A model generated the notes under the pieces. The model was not told the DNA's origin, searched no databases, and saw only the letters and a list, made by a program, of their open reading frames with translations. The translations under genes and the position numbers were made by a program. Below are positions 16,320-25,727 of a stretch of 64,000 nucleotides of DNA, in pieces. Positions within the stretch are counted from its first letter, which is position 1; every line of letters starts with the position of its first letter. The stretch lies in the NCBI GenBank assembly GCA_014380365.1, contig JACMJZ010000012.1, forward strand, positions 62,001 to 126,000, in the 5' to 3' direction. The DNA is from Pyrinomonadaceae bacterium (GTDB taxonomy: Bacteria; Acidobacteriota; Blastocatellia; Pyrinomonadales; Pyrinomonadaceae).

Positions 16320-19300
16320 TTAGTCAACCACGCGGATGCGGATCTCCGCGCCGTTGGTGCGAATCTCCGGAACGTACATGGCGTGACCGAGTACTGGCAG
16401 CGCGTGAAACTGGCCGGGGCTCTCGGCTCGCATCTCATAACTCAACTGCCAGACACCTTCCGGAAGTTTATCGATGAACAGCGCAACTTTGCGGTCACGT
16501 AGCTCCTGGTAAACCCAGCGACTGCGGCCCGTGAAATCCGCAGCAGATTTGAAGTTCATCAGCGCAGCATTCTTGCCTGCGAGAGCGCCGGACTTAAGTT
16601 CCCGAGCGTAGAGGCTCTCACCGCTGCGAATCTCCACCGCTTCCAGTCCGCCAGGTTTCAAGTCTTCGAATATCAAATATTCATAATTGTTCTTCGCCTC
16701 AATCGTCAGCACCACTTCGACTCGCTCGCCGCTCTTAACAGTCTCGCCATCGTTGAGAGGCACGCGTTGGGAGACGTATCCCTTCAGCAGCGTCGGATGG
16801 TTGACGAGTTTGAAATACTGGCGGCGCACGAAAATCTCGTTGCCCGCGGGAGCAATCGGTTCTTCCAGACTGAAGAACTTCGCCTCGGCCGAGAAATAGA
16901 TCGGGCCAGAGCCCTGCGTGCGCCGGATAGTGATTTCGTTGGCCCCGTCGCGAATTGAGTCGCGGGGGATTTGAAACTTACTAGGGGCGCTGAGCGCATC
17001 GTCCGCGCTGATCTGCTTCGTCGCGATTGACTTCCCGTTTACTAACAACTCATAGCCGAGCACGGGAGACAACTCACCGCTCACCTTCAGGTAATCGTTG
17101 AGCGTCAGCACGACGATAGCCGTGTCGCGCGTGTTGCTCCATTGGCTGCCGCGACGGTTCTTGATCAGCCAGTTGGTGACAGGCTCGATCAGCTTGTTCT
17201 TCGGATCGATAGCCAGGAAGGCGCGCAACGCAAAGGCCGTCGCTTCGACGCCGCCGTCCGACCAGCGCCAGGAGACACCGTCTTCGCCCCAGTGGGCAGT
17301 GGCGATTACAGAAGGATCCGACGCCTGTCCACCACGCTGCACGACTGAAGTGTCAGGTTTCGAATCGATCTTCACGCCGTTTTCGAGATTCGCGACCAAC
17401 GTTTTCGCTTTGTCAGCATAGCCGAGGTGCTGCGCAGCGAGTGCGAGCAACGCACGCGTATAGGCGTTGAGCCGGTCGCGGTTGGCCCACAGGTTGTCGA
17501 AGGCTTTGGCTTGGAACGCACTGGCAGCGGTCGAACTACGGCCGGATGCAGGCAGGATGCCTGCGCTCCCAGCTTTTGCGCTCCCAGCGTTGTGATAGAC
17601 GGCGAGGGCGTGGAGCAACCAGGCCTGTGCGTCATGGTTGGCATCTTCTTCGACGAGTTCCTTGTCGAGATACGCGGCCGCGCGGGCGGCGACTTCTGGT
17701 TTGACTTGAATCCCGGCCTGAGTTGCGAGTGTCATCCCCCAGAGGACGTAGGCAGTCATGAAGTGATCGCTTTCGCCTTCTTTCCACCAGCCCCAACCGC
17801 CGTCAGCGTGCTGGAAGTTGTAAAGACGCTCAAGCCCCTGACGCGTGATCGCATCCAGCTCCTTCAGGTCTCGCTTACCTTTCGGATGGGTAGCCGCCGC
17901 GCTTGATTCTTCGATGCCGCCAAAGATTTTCTGCATCGCGGTCTCGGGTTTGAGCCCCAAATCGCGCAGGGTCTTGGCAGTGATCGCTGCGGGAAGAAAG
18001 CGGCTCATCGTCTGTTCGGTGCAGCCGTAGGGATAGTCAATCAGGTAAGGCAGCGCATCGAGCATTGTCGTGGCCATGCTGGGCGCGACCTGCACGGTGA
18101 GCTCAGTTGTTTCGGCGCGACGAGCCTTGGGAATATCGAGCCCAATCGTCACGCTGTCCGCACGCATCTTGCCCGACCGGGAGACAAACTTCTCAATCCC
18201 GTGTTCGTAAACGGTGAACGTCTTCTCCATCGCATCGGCATACTTCTCGCCGCGCGCTTCCACTTTCAACTTCGCTTCTCCGGCCTGCGCTACCGTTACC
18301 AGCCAATCAACCCTTGCTTCGCTCCCGGCCTTTACTTCAACTGTAGCCCTGTAACCCTTCACAGTTTCGCCGTTGACCAGCAGTCCATAAACAGTCAGCC
18401 CTTCGGCCTGCAGCGCCGAAGACACAGACATCGGCTGGTCCGTGTTGTTATTGACGACTCCCGAGACTGTTACGCGATCGCCTACAACAAAGAAGCGCGG
18501 CGACTGGAGACGCACGATCAGCGGTTGCTTTGTACGCGTCGCCGTACTGCCGGTTCCGAACTGGTTTCCAGCGGAGGCTGCTCGCGCCGTAGCGCTCCAG
18601 GTCGTTAAGGAGTCTGGATACTTCACCTTCACGATGGCCGTGCCGTCCGCATCGGTCCTCACGTCCGGTTGCCAGAAAATGGTTGAGCGGAAATCGCTGC
18701 GTACCTGGACGGCGGGTTCCTGTCCTGGGCTCGGTGGCGGCGGTGGTGCGGTGCCAGAACTGAGAAGTCCCATACTCTTGAGACTGCGACTGTTTGTTGG
18801 CAGATCTTGGATTTGCCGGGCCGAGATGCCGTCGACGCTCACCGTCTCGGAAGAAGCGGTCGGCGCATTTACCGGGCCACTCGCATCCGCGGCATTGAAA
18901 TTTCCGCCCCGGCCGCCCGCGAAACCAACATCGCCGCGCGCCCTGGCGTCGTCTTCGTCTTCCAGTCGCGTTCGACTGTCAATCAACTGTCCTTTGCCGT
19001 TATCAACGAATCGAATGTAGGACTTTTGGTTGAACGTGCTTTGCGTTTGCACCATGTGCGACCGCTTCGTTCCGTAATAAAACTGCCTGGGATCGCCGGC
19101 GTAGTCCTGCTGAATATATTTGACGGACTCATCAACCAGACCCAGGGCAATCTCAGCGGAGACAGGTTTACCGCCGGCGTCTTTGGCAGTCACCGTCAGC
19201 GTCCCCTCCTCGCGCGGCTGATACTGCTCGCGGTCGGCCTTCACGTCGATGGAGAGGAACCTGTCGACGGGGGGCACGACGATCTGTTTCGTATCGACGT

Positions 19301-22300
19301 GCAACTGCGCGTCGCTCACCATTGCGGCGCTGAGGTAAATATTGGGTACGTGCTTCTCTTCGATTGGAAGTTCGAGCAGTTTAGCGGTGCCGGTCATATG
19401 GACTAGCCGGTAACTGTAAAGGTCTTCACCTTCCACGCTGAAAAGAACATATCGTTCGCCGCCTTCGGGGACAAACAACATTACCGGCGCCGTCTGTCCG
19501 GCGCGAACGGTCTCTTTATCGACGACGATCTCGACGCCGTTATATCGGTATCCGAGGTCAGTCGAGCGATTGCTGGCCACAAAAACTGCGGTCTCCGCCT
19601 TCACCGGCGGCAGGAAGCGGTCGCGCTTAGCCGTGCCCTTTTGACTACTTTCCCACGCGACGCGAAAGTAACCCTCGCGCTGAGGAGTGAAGATCAATTG
19701 TGCGTTGCCCTCGGCGTCGGTCTTCAGCGTTTGCGTCAATATCTCCTCGCGTTCATAACCACGAAACTTCAAGCGCCAACGCTTTCCACTCTTGGTTACT
19801 GGCGCTGGGAATGGTTCTCCCCTGGCGCGCAGTAGACGCAGTTCTTCACCCTTCACTTCACGACCGTTGGGATCAAGCCAAACTTCCCACCAGTAGTCCC
19901 GCGTGACTTTAACCGTGCCTTCGGTTGTCACCGGCTGCTCGTTAGCATCCAGCGCCTTAATATCGACGGTGACTTTATCGCCGGGCCGGTAGATGTTTCG
20001 TTGTGGCCGGGGATAGACGTAGTAACGCTGGCGGGTGACGCGCACGGTATCGCTGGCGACGATCTCGCGCCTCGATGAATCGGTTACGCGCGCTTCGATT
20101 CGATATTCGAAATCCTGATTGTAGTTCTCGCGCGGGGTGTCAAAAGTCAGCCTCGCCTTGCCGGTTGCGTCTGTCTTGATCGTCTCGCGCTTAACCTCCT
20201 GCCCCTGTCCGCCGTAGTAGTACGGTCGTCGCTGGCGTTCGATGTCGTCGTAATACCAGGCGTAATCGCGATGGGGGTGCCAGTAATGATAGAAAGGATT
20301 TTGATAGACGACTACTTCAACTGACGCGTTGCCGACTGGCCCGCCGAAGTAATAGTCGGCCTGGATGTCCACTCCCACTTGCTCACCCAAGCGAAAGGCC
20401 TTCTTCTTTCCCTGCTCCTCTGGAGTTCTGACCGATACCTTAAACTCCGGCAGCTTGTATTCTTCGAGCCGAAAGAGTTTCGCGCTGCCAATACCGTTAG
20501 CTCGCCCGGCATCCCAAAACTGAATGTTGTACTCACCGAGCGGCAACTGCTCGGTGAGTTCCAGCGATCCCCAGGCACTGCCAAAGTCGTTGAGCGTCGC
20601 TTTGCCTTCGCTCACCTTGGCGCCGCGCGGGTCGCTGATCTGATATTCGACTACCTGGTTCGCCGGAGTTGAGTAGACTCCATTACCAAACCGACGTGCG
20701 ATGAACTTCCACTGGACAGTTTCCTTTGGCCGGTATGCGGGCCGGTCGGTGAAGGCATAAATGCGCCAGGCGTCGCCGCTGCCGCCATAACTGTTCGCAT
20801 AGGCGTTAACAAACGCCTGGCGAGCATTACCAGCGGTGATCACGCTGGCGGCAGCGAACAGACTGCGCGAATTCGTAACGTCTTTAAGCGCGAACATCGC
20901 CAGCCCGTCGCTGTTCGTAGTTTGCCGGTAGCGGCGCCAGTGCCATTTGTTGTTGCTGTAGTAGCTTTCCCAAAGCGCTACCGAACCGTTTGCGATAGGC
21001 GCGCCCGTCATGGCATGGCTGAAGTATGCGAGGGCTTGCTTGCCGGATGACTTAAGAACCAGCGACGCGTCGGTGACGAGAACCAACTCGCGCGAAGAAA
21101 GAGAACCGCCTCGCGCCTCAAGCAAATATGCGCCAACCGGCAGTTTAGTCTCGATCCTGACTTGTTCGCTGACGGGTTTGTGGTCATTTTTGACATCAAG
21201 AGTTTTCGACCATGTTTTAACTACCTCTCGGCCTGCGGTCGGGGTCTTCTGAAGCCAGGTGGTATTGCCGTCCTCGCGTTCGCCTTCGTCTTCCTCGGAT
21301 GTGGACGTGAAGTAAGCGTCGCGAGTGAGGTCGATTCTGTAAAGCGCGAAATCAACGCGCTTGAGGTTGCGGGCATTCAAACCAAACTGCGCTTCGGAAT
21401 CAGGCAGGAATATGTTTGACACGCCAACGCCCAGGGTTGGCTCCGTGATGTTTTTGATTTGCTGCTGTGCCTGATCGTAGTAGCGAGTCTCGCCCTTCTT
21501 GAATTCTCTAATCAGTCGGCGGTAAAGCTCGAGCGCTTTGATGTAGTCAGCCTGTTGCTGCCACTGCCCATTCTCGAGCTGAACGATCGTCCCGTTGCTG
21601 TTCATCCACTCGGCGTAGTTGTAGAGTCCGTCGTCGTACCAATCAGTTTGTCTGCTGCCTTTGAGGGCTTCCTCAAATTCATCCGCAACACGTTGGCGCG
21701 ACTCCCAGTCGCCGCCGGAATTCCGCATAGTCATCGCAATCAAAAAATGGAGCCGGGCCTTCTCATTTTCGCTGGCGCTGATCTTCAGCGCGTTTTCCAA
21801 CACCGGCAGAGGGATGTAACTACCGTAATAGCCGTAGTGGTAATACTGATCCTGATTGGGTGGCTGAGCAGCTCGGAAAACGATCTTGAGATAATGCTCG
21901 CGCGCTGGCTCAATCTCACGCTGGCCCGCCCACCAGTCGAGCGCCTGCTGGTAATGCGGCCAGGCGGCGCCCCAGTTCATCTGGCTACGGCGCGTCCAAT
22001 AGAAATCGCCGAGTGACTCATGAGCTTCGGCCCAAACAAGATCTCGATCCTCATCTTTATCGTTTGTGCGAATCAGCTCTGCAAGTTTGTTCTGTGCCAG
22101 TTCGAATTTGGTGTTGTCGGAAGTTGCCGTGCCGGCCTGAGCGCGCCAGTCTGTGTCGGCCAAACGAAACTCGACCCAGCGCAGCTCCGCTGGAGGCAAA
22201 CTCTTCTTGTCGACACGGTTGTAGATTTCGTTGGCCCGGGAATAGGAACCCTGCGCGTAATTTCTCTCGGCATCCAGCTTGACTTGCTGGTAGTCAGCTT

Positions 22301-22361
22301 GTTGCGCGGGAGCGTTGAATAGCAGAAAGATAAATGCGCTGATGGAAATGATGATTTTCAT
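16320..22361 (-). CDS. Alpha-2-macroglobulin-like thioester protein
   Basis: At 2013 residues this is a full bacterial alpha-2-macroglobulin, an exported protease trap. A signal peptide (MKIIISISAFIFLLFNAPAQ) is followed by a helical TPR-like N-terminal region (~25-320), then beta macroglobulin domains (e.g. FTDRPAYRPKETVQWKF). The thioester motif PYGCTEQ has Cys-Gln in residues 1446-1450 and is followed by the helical thioester domain (AAITAKTLRDLGL; DGGWGWWKEGESDHFMTAYV). The region around 1160-1200 (TVSVDGISARQIQDLPTNSR) is unexpected: it resembles the plug motif of TonB-type receptors and sits near the likely bait region. About residues 1590-1610 contain a repeat-derived AGSAGILPASGR. No PBP1C gene is adjacent, unlike in many proteobacteria. 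Confidence 0.92.
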   Translation of the reverse strand: MKIIISISAFIFLLFNAPAQQADYQQVKLDAERNYAQGSYSRANEIYNRVDKKSLPPAELRWVEFRLADTDWRAQAGTATSDNTKFELAQNKLAELIRTNDKDEDRDLVWAEAHESLGDFYWTRRSQMNWGAAWPHYQQALDWWAGQREIEPAREHYLKIVFRAAQPPNQDQYYHYGYYGSYIPLPVLENALKISASENEKARLHFLIAMTMRNSGGDWESRQRVADEFEEALKGSRQTDWYDDGLYNYAEWMNSNGTIVQLENGQWQQQADYIKALELYRRLIREFKKGETRYYDQAQQQIKNITEPTLGVGVSNIFLPDSEAQFGLNARNLKRVDFALYRIDLTRDAYFTSTSEEDEGEREDGNTTWLQKTPTAGREVVKTWSKTLDVKNDHKPVSEQVRIETKLPVGAYLLEARGGSLSSRELVLVTDASLVLKSSGKQALAYFSHAMTGAPIANGSVALWESYYSNNKWHWRRYRQTTNSDGLAMFALKDVTNSRSLFAAASVITAGNARQAFVNAYANSYGGSGDAWRIYAFTDRPAYRPKETVQWKFIARRFGNGVYSTPANQVVEYQISDPRGAKVSEGKATLNDFGSAWGSLELTEQLPLGEYNIQFWDAGRANGIGSAKLFRLEEYKLPEFKVSVRTPEEQGKKKAFRLGEQVGVDIQADYYFGGPVGNASVEVVVYQNPFYHYWHPHRDYAWYYDDIERQRRPYYYGGQGQEVKRETIKTDATGKARLTFDTPRENYNQDFEYRIEARVTDSSRREIVASDTVRVTRQRYYVYPRPQRNIYRPGDKVTVDIKALDANEQPVTTEGTVKVTRDYWWEVWLDPNGREVKGEELRLLRARGEPFPAPVTKSGKRWRLKFRGYEREEILTQTLKTDAEGNAQLIFTPQREGYFRVAWESSQKGTAKRDRFLPPVKAETAVFVASNRSTDLGYRYNGVEIVVDKETVRAGQTAPVMLFVPEGGERYVLFSVEGEDLYSYRLVHMTGTAKLLELPIEEKHVPNIYLSAAMVSDAQLHVDTKQIVVPPVDRFLSIDVKADREQYQPREEGTLTVTAKDAGGKPVSAEIALGLVDESVKYIQQDYAGDPRQFYYGTKRSHMVQTQSTFNQKSYIRFVDNGKGQLIDSRTRLEDEDDARARGDVGFAGGRGGNFNAADASGPVNAPTASSETVSVDGISARQIQDLPTNSRSLKSMGLLSSGTAPPPPPSPGQEPAVQVRSDFRSTIFWQPDVRTDADGTAIVKVKYPDSLTTWSATARAASAGNQFGTGSTATRTKQPLIVRLQSPRFFVVGDRVTVSGVVNNNTDQPMSVSSALQAEGLTVYGLLVNGETVKGYRATVEVKAGSEARVDWLVTVAQAGEAKLKVEARGEKYADAMEKTFTVYEHGIEKFVSRSGKMRADSVTIGLDIPKARRAETTELTVQVAPSMATTMLDALPYLIDYPYGCTEQTMSRFLPAAITAKTLRDLGLKPETAMQKIFGGIEESSAAATHPKGKRDLKELDAITRQGLERLYNFQHADGGWGWWKEGESDHFMTAYVLWGMTLATQAGIQVKPEVAARAAAYLDKELVEEDANHDAQAWLLHALAVYHNAGSAKAGSAGILPASGRSSTAASAFQAKAFDNLWANRDRLNAYTRALLALAAQHLGYADKAKTLVANLENGVKIDSKPDTSVVQRGGQASDPSVIATAHWGEDGVSWRWSDGGVEATAFALRAFLAIDPKNKLIEPVTNWLIKNRRGSQWSNTRDTAIVVLTLNDYLKVSGELSPVLGYELLVNGKSIATKQISADDALSAPSKFQIPRDSIRDGANEITIRRTQGSGPIYFSAEAKFFSLEEPIAPAGNEIFVRRQYFKLVNHPTLLKGYVSQRVPLNDGETVKSGERVEVVLTIEAKNNYEYLIFEDLKPGGLEAVEIRSGESLYARELKSGALAGKNAALMNFKSAADFTGRSRWVYQELRDRKVALFIDKLPEGVWQLSYEMRAESPGQFHALPVLGHAMYVPEIRTNGAEIRIRVVD
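17530..17592. repeat. Repeat encoding AGSAGILPASGR inside the macroglobulin gene
   Basis: GCCGGATGCAGGCAGGATGC and CTGCGCTCCCAGC form a palindromic GC-rich element read in-frame. A related CTGCGCTCCCAGC stretch is found at 51437-51460 between the STAS and ATPase genes. Confidence 0.65.
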
Positions 22362-22640
22362 AATCTGATGAACTGGGACGTTTCAAATTTGCCTAGGTTT
22401 GGCCCTGTTCGTGAAAGCCAACAGGCCAGCCGGAACGCTAAGGATGAACTCAATTCGACAGGATGGGAGACGGTTGGCGCTACCGCGAGATGGACCAAAC
22501 CTGGTTGTGATGTTCTCGCTCTTTAGAACTTCCGCCATAACCGAACGTTGCCTGCCCCCTTCTACCACTGCCAGCAAAGGAACGAGCTTACGGCAAGGAC
22601 TTGCGCGTTGTACCACCTTCAGGTGGTTAGCCCGCAGGGC

Positions 22641-22817
22641 GATTAGGCCAGCCGTTCGACGGCCGGTTAACGGGCTGAGTGATCTTCATAGGCCGTTTCA
22701 ACGGTCTCGAGTTACAGCTACGGGCTTGAATGCCGGTTAGTAAAACAAAAGGCCGTTGAACCGGCCTCTTGAAAAAGTTGGCAGCCATTAACCAGCCGTC
22801 AAACGGCTGGCCTAATC
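22641..22817. repeat. Inverted repeat (family J) in the 22362-22880 gap
   Basis: Arms 22641-22662 and 22796-22817 (GATTAGGCCAGCCGTTCGAC and its complement) match over 22 bases with one mismatch. The spacer holds further GGCCGTTGAACCGGCC and GGCCGTTTCAACGG palindromes. The 519-base gap between two minus-strand genes otherwise shows no gene. Confidence 0.8.
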
Positions 22818-22880
22818 GGCCTGCGGACTAGCGCCGAAAGGCGGCAGGAGGCATTTTGTTGGAATCGGTTCGTCTGGACA

Positions 22881-25118
22881 CTATTTAAGTCGCGCGCCGT
22901 TGGGAACGTCTTCAGTAAACGTAGCGAGAACAGGCTTGTCCCCATCGCCTACGGAAGCGGCCAGCAGCATGCCCTGCGATTCATGACCGCGCATCTTGCG
23001 TGGCTTGAGGTTCGCCACTACGGCTATCTTGCGGCCTACGAGCTGATCTGGTTCGTAATGTTCCGCTATCCCGGCAAGGATGGTTCGCGGCTTCTCTTCG
23101 CCGACATCTACAGTTAGTAGCAAGAGCTTGTCGGCTTTTGGGATACGCGCTGCGGTCAAGACTTCGCCGACGCGTAGCTCCACTTTTGTGAAGTCCGTGA
23201 TGTCGATGAAATTGGTTACCCCCTCAACGCCTGCAACTGCGTCCGCTTCAGTCGCGCCCTGCTGTGGCGGCGCGGGTTTCGTGTCAGGCGCGGTTGGACT
23301 GTTGGCGACGGCGTCGGCTTCGGTTGCGCGTGCACCTCTATCAAGCGACTCTTCTTGGTCGCCCGCGGCTGACATTTCCTTACTTACCCGGTCGCTACCG
23401 CTCCCGGGACTGACAGCGCTCGCGGGTGCGTCTTGGGTTGTCGCCGCTGAAGTTTCTGATTCGTGGATTTCATTCATGGTTTTTACTTTGTCGATTCTCG
23501 GGAATAGTGGTTTCACTTCGCCAATGATTGTGCCTTCGGCAAGCTCGCCCCATTTCAGTTTCGCGGGATCGCTCGCTGACGGCGAATCTTGCAGGCCGAG
23601 TTGCTGCCAAACCTCCGTAGTGGCGCCGGGCATCACTGGGTAGAGCATGACACACAACCAACGCAGTGATTCAGCCGCGCGATACAGCACCGCATTCAAC
23701 GTCTGCTTCTGGTTTTCATCTTTGGCGAGTTCCCATGGCTTCGCTTCCGAAATCATTTTGTCGGCGCGCGCCACAATCGACCACGCAACTTCGAGTGCCC
23801 GGCTGAAGGCGTAGGCGTCGAAGTGTTGGAGAAACTGATCGCGAGCGAGTGCGATGAAACCGGAGATCGTTGTTTCGTCGGTGTCGACCAAGGCACGTTT
23901 CGCCAGCAGCAGCTTCTCTTCTGAAATAGCGCCCGACGGCACGCCCCCGTCCGAGTAACGCGAAATCATAGTCAGCGTTCGGCTCGAAAGATTTCCCAGT
24001 CCGCTTGCTAGATCGCTGTTGGTTCGATCGATCAACGCTTCGTAGCCAAACTTTCCGTCCTGGCCGAAGACCATCTCGCGGAGACAGAAATACCTGATCG
24101 CATCAATCGGGAAGTAACGATTCAGCACATCCAGCTCTACCGTGTTGCCGAGCGTCTTCGACATTTTTCGCCCGTTTGGATCGAGCCACATGCCGTGGGC
24201 CACAACTGCGCGCGGCTGCTCCACACCCGCGGCCATCAGGAACGCCGGCCAATAGACGGCGTGAAAACGCAAAATGTCTTTGCCCACCAGGTGGAGCGCG
24301 GGCCAGAATTTCTCAAAGCCCACCGCTCGTTCCCGCTCTTGGTTTCCAAATCCAATCGCCGTTATGTAATTTGTCAGCGCGTCGAACCACACGTACATCG
24401 TGTGCTCGGGATCGTCTGGCACAGGAACGCCCCAGCTAACTGACGTTCTCAACCGACTGACCGAGAGGTCCTGTAGGCCACCCTGTACAAAACTCATTAC
24501 CTCGTTTCGTCTTGATTGAGGCTGCACAAACTCCGGACGCGCGTTGTACAAATCCAGAAGCGCTTCAGCGTAGTCGCCGAGCCGAAAGAAGTAACTGTCT
24601 TCGGAAACGCGATCGAGCGGAGTTTCATGAACCAGGCAAGTCGGCGGTGCATCAGGATTCGTCGGTTTTGCGTATTCGTCCTCCGTCTTGTACGCCGCGC
24701 AAGGTGCGCAAAACCAGCCTTCATAGTGTCCTTTGTAGATTGCGCTATTGCCTTTCGGCGTCTTTGCCGCCGCGGCTCGCCGCCAGAGTTCGCTGACGCC
24801 CTGATAGTGGAAAGGCTCGCTGGTGCGCATGAAGATGTCGTAACCGCCATGCTCCGTATCGAGACGAAACTCAGCGGTCATCTTCTTAAAATAACTGACT
24901 ACATAATCGGCTTGTTCACGCGGGCTACGACCCGCACGCGCAGCCGCACGTTCGATATTTATTCCGTGCTCGTCGGTGCCGGTCAGGAAAAACGTTTCAA
25001 TTCCCTGCTGTCGTTTGCGGCGCGCAATCGTGTCCGCGACGATCATCGTGTAGAGATGGCCGAGATGCGGAAGGCTGTTGGCGTAGTAGATGGGTGTTGT
25101 GACGTAGAAGGTATTCAT
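22881..25118 (-). CDS. metG: Methionine--tRNA ligase with C-terminal tRNA-binding domain
   Basis: A class I synthetase charging tRNA-Met. The ATG at 25116-25118 gives MNTFYVTTPIYYANSLPHLG, placing the HLGH signature at 18-21 exactly as in the family; a longer reading is open but unsupported. A zinc-knuckle pair (CAPC, later CLVHE) and the KMSKT loop at 318-322 are present. The anticodon-binding helical domain follows. The last ~105 residues (FTKVELRVGEVLTAARIPKA, then KPRKMRGHESQGMLLAAS) are an EMAP/Arc1p-like tRNA-binding domain that helps dimerise the enzyme. A ~75-residue low-complexity linker (GATEADAVA twice, AVSPGSGSDRVSKE) separates them; part of it is coded by a repeat, unusual for an essential enzyme. 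Confidence 0.95.
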   Translation of the reverse strand: MNTFYVTTPIYYANSLPHLGHLYTMIVADTIARRKRQQGIETFFLTGTDEHGINIERAAARAGRSPREQADYVVSYFKKMTAEFRLDTEHGGYDIFMRTSEPFHYQGVSELWRRAAAAKTPKGNSAIYKGHYEGWFCAPCAAYKTEDEYAKPTNPDAPPTCLVHETPLDRVSEDSYFFRLGDYAEALLDLYNARPEFVQPQSRRNEVMSFVQGGLQDLSVSRLRTSVSWGVPVPDDPEHTMYVWFDALTNYITAIGFGNQERERAVGFEKFWPALHLVGKDILRFHAVYWPAFLMAAGVEQPRAVVAHGMWLDPNGRKMSKTLGNTVELDVLNRYFPIDAIRYFCLREMVFGQDGKFGYEALIDRTNSDLASGLGNLSSRTLTMISRYSDGGVPSGAISEEKLLLAKRALVDTDETTISGFIALARDQFLQHFDAYAFSRALEVAWSIVARADKMISEAKPWELAKDENQKQTLNAVLYRAAESLRWLCVMLYPVMPGATTEVWQQLGLQDSPSASDPAKLKWGELAEGTIIGEVKPLFPRIDKVKTMNEIHESETSAATTQDAPASAVSPGSGSDRVSKEMSAAGDQEESLDRGARATEADAVANSPTAPDTKPAPPQQGATEADAVAGVEGVTNFIDITDFTKVELRVGEVLTAARIPKADKLLLLTVDVGEEKPRTILAGIAEHYEPDQLVGRKIAVVANLKPRKMRGHESQGMLLAASVGDGDKPVLATFTEDVPNGARLK
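23387..23413. repeat. Short palindromic repeat inside metG linker
   Basis: ACCCGGTCGCTACCGCTCCC is a near-palindrome read in-frame as part of PGSGSDRVS. It falls exactly in the low-complexity linker between the anticodon-binding and tRNA-binding domains. Confidence 0.5.
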
Positions 25119-25357
25119 GCGAGCTATACAGCAACCGACCCTTCTCTTCTCCATTGGTTGAAACGCAATATCATACACTCTGCAAACTTTCGATGCGCAT
25201 ACTGGTAAATGCAAAACTTCTGGCAGCGCACCTATGTCTCTGTGCGGTCCTGATCTCTTTAATCCGCCACTCAATGCGTATATAAGTGTCGTCAGGAGTT
25301 TCTATCGCACGGCGAGGCCGGGAGAAGAATAAGCGTGAGAGGTTAGAAATCAAAGTC

Positions 25358-25558
25358 ATGGCGATTCTAATTTTGTTTCAGACAGACCCTGGTGCGCTGG
25401 GAGAAATTGTGAAGTCCGTCGCCGTAATCGGATTGGCGCCGACACTGCTTATCGTCGCGCTCTGGGCCTACAAAAATAGAACAGATGCTACAATCAAGTA
25501 TTTAGAAGACCAGAATAGACAATTGTTGACTGAGATTCTTAGGGGAAAAAGATCATGA
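25358..25558 (+). CDS. Small single-pass membrane protein (66 aa), pair member 1
   Basis: ATG at 25358 gives 66 residues: a short polar start, one hydrophobic segment (IVKSVAVIGLAPTLLIVALW) and a charged, helical tail (ATIKYLEDQNRQLLTEIL) able to form a coiled coil. No family recognised. Its stop overlaps the start of the next small gene (ATGA at 25555-25558), which implies translational coupling. The layout is reminiscent of holin-like or small regulatory membrane peptides, but there are no phage genes nearby, so this is only a resemblance. Confidence 0.55.
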   Translation: MAILILFQTDPGALGEIVKSVAVIGLAPTLLIVALWAYKNRTDATIKYLEDQNRQLLTEILRGKRS

Positions 25559-25716
25559 CTGAGAATTTGATTGAAGGCGGGATGATCCTTATCGCGACTG
25601 TCGTTTCGTTAGCTGTTGGTTTTACTCTCTTTCGTAATGCTAAAGCACACGAGCGATCTGCTCAAGCTCTTGGTGCAAAGATTGAACGGGCGGGAATTAA
25701 CTTGAGACAAGGTTAG
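25555..25716 (+). CDS. Small membrane protein (53 aa), pair member 2
   Basis: ATG at 25555 overlaps the previous stop by four bases and has an AGGGGAAAAA ribosome-binding stretch upstream. The 53 residues hold one membrane helix (GGMILIATVVSLAVGFTLF) followed by a basic, amphipathic tail (KAHERSAQALGAKIERAGI). It ends 11 bases before the convergent GTP cyclohydrolase gene. Unknown function. The coupling and matching single-pass plan suggest the two small proteins act as a pair. Confidence 0.5.
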   Translation: MTENLIEGGMILIATVVSLAVGFTLFRNAKAHERSAQALGAKIERAGINLRQG

Positions 25717-25727
25717 TCGCCTCAAAC

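Noticed and set aside
18442-19020. 192-codon plus-strand frame inside the macroglobulin gene
   Set aside because: Lies wholly within a gene with an intact thioester and domain order; no independent motif.
25358-25716. Prophage holin/spanin pair
   Set aside because: No lysin, capsid, tail or integrase gene nearby; only the small size and one-helix plan match.
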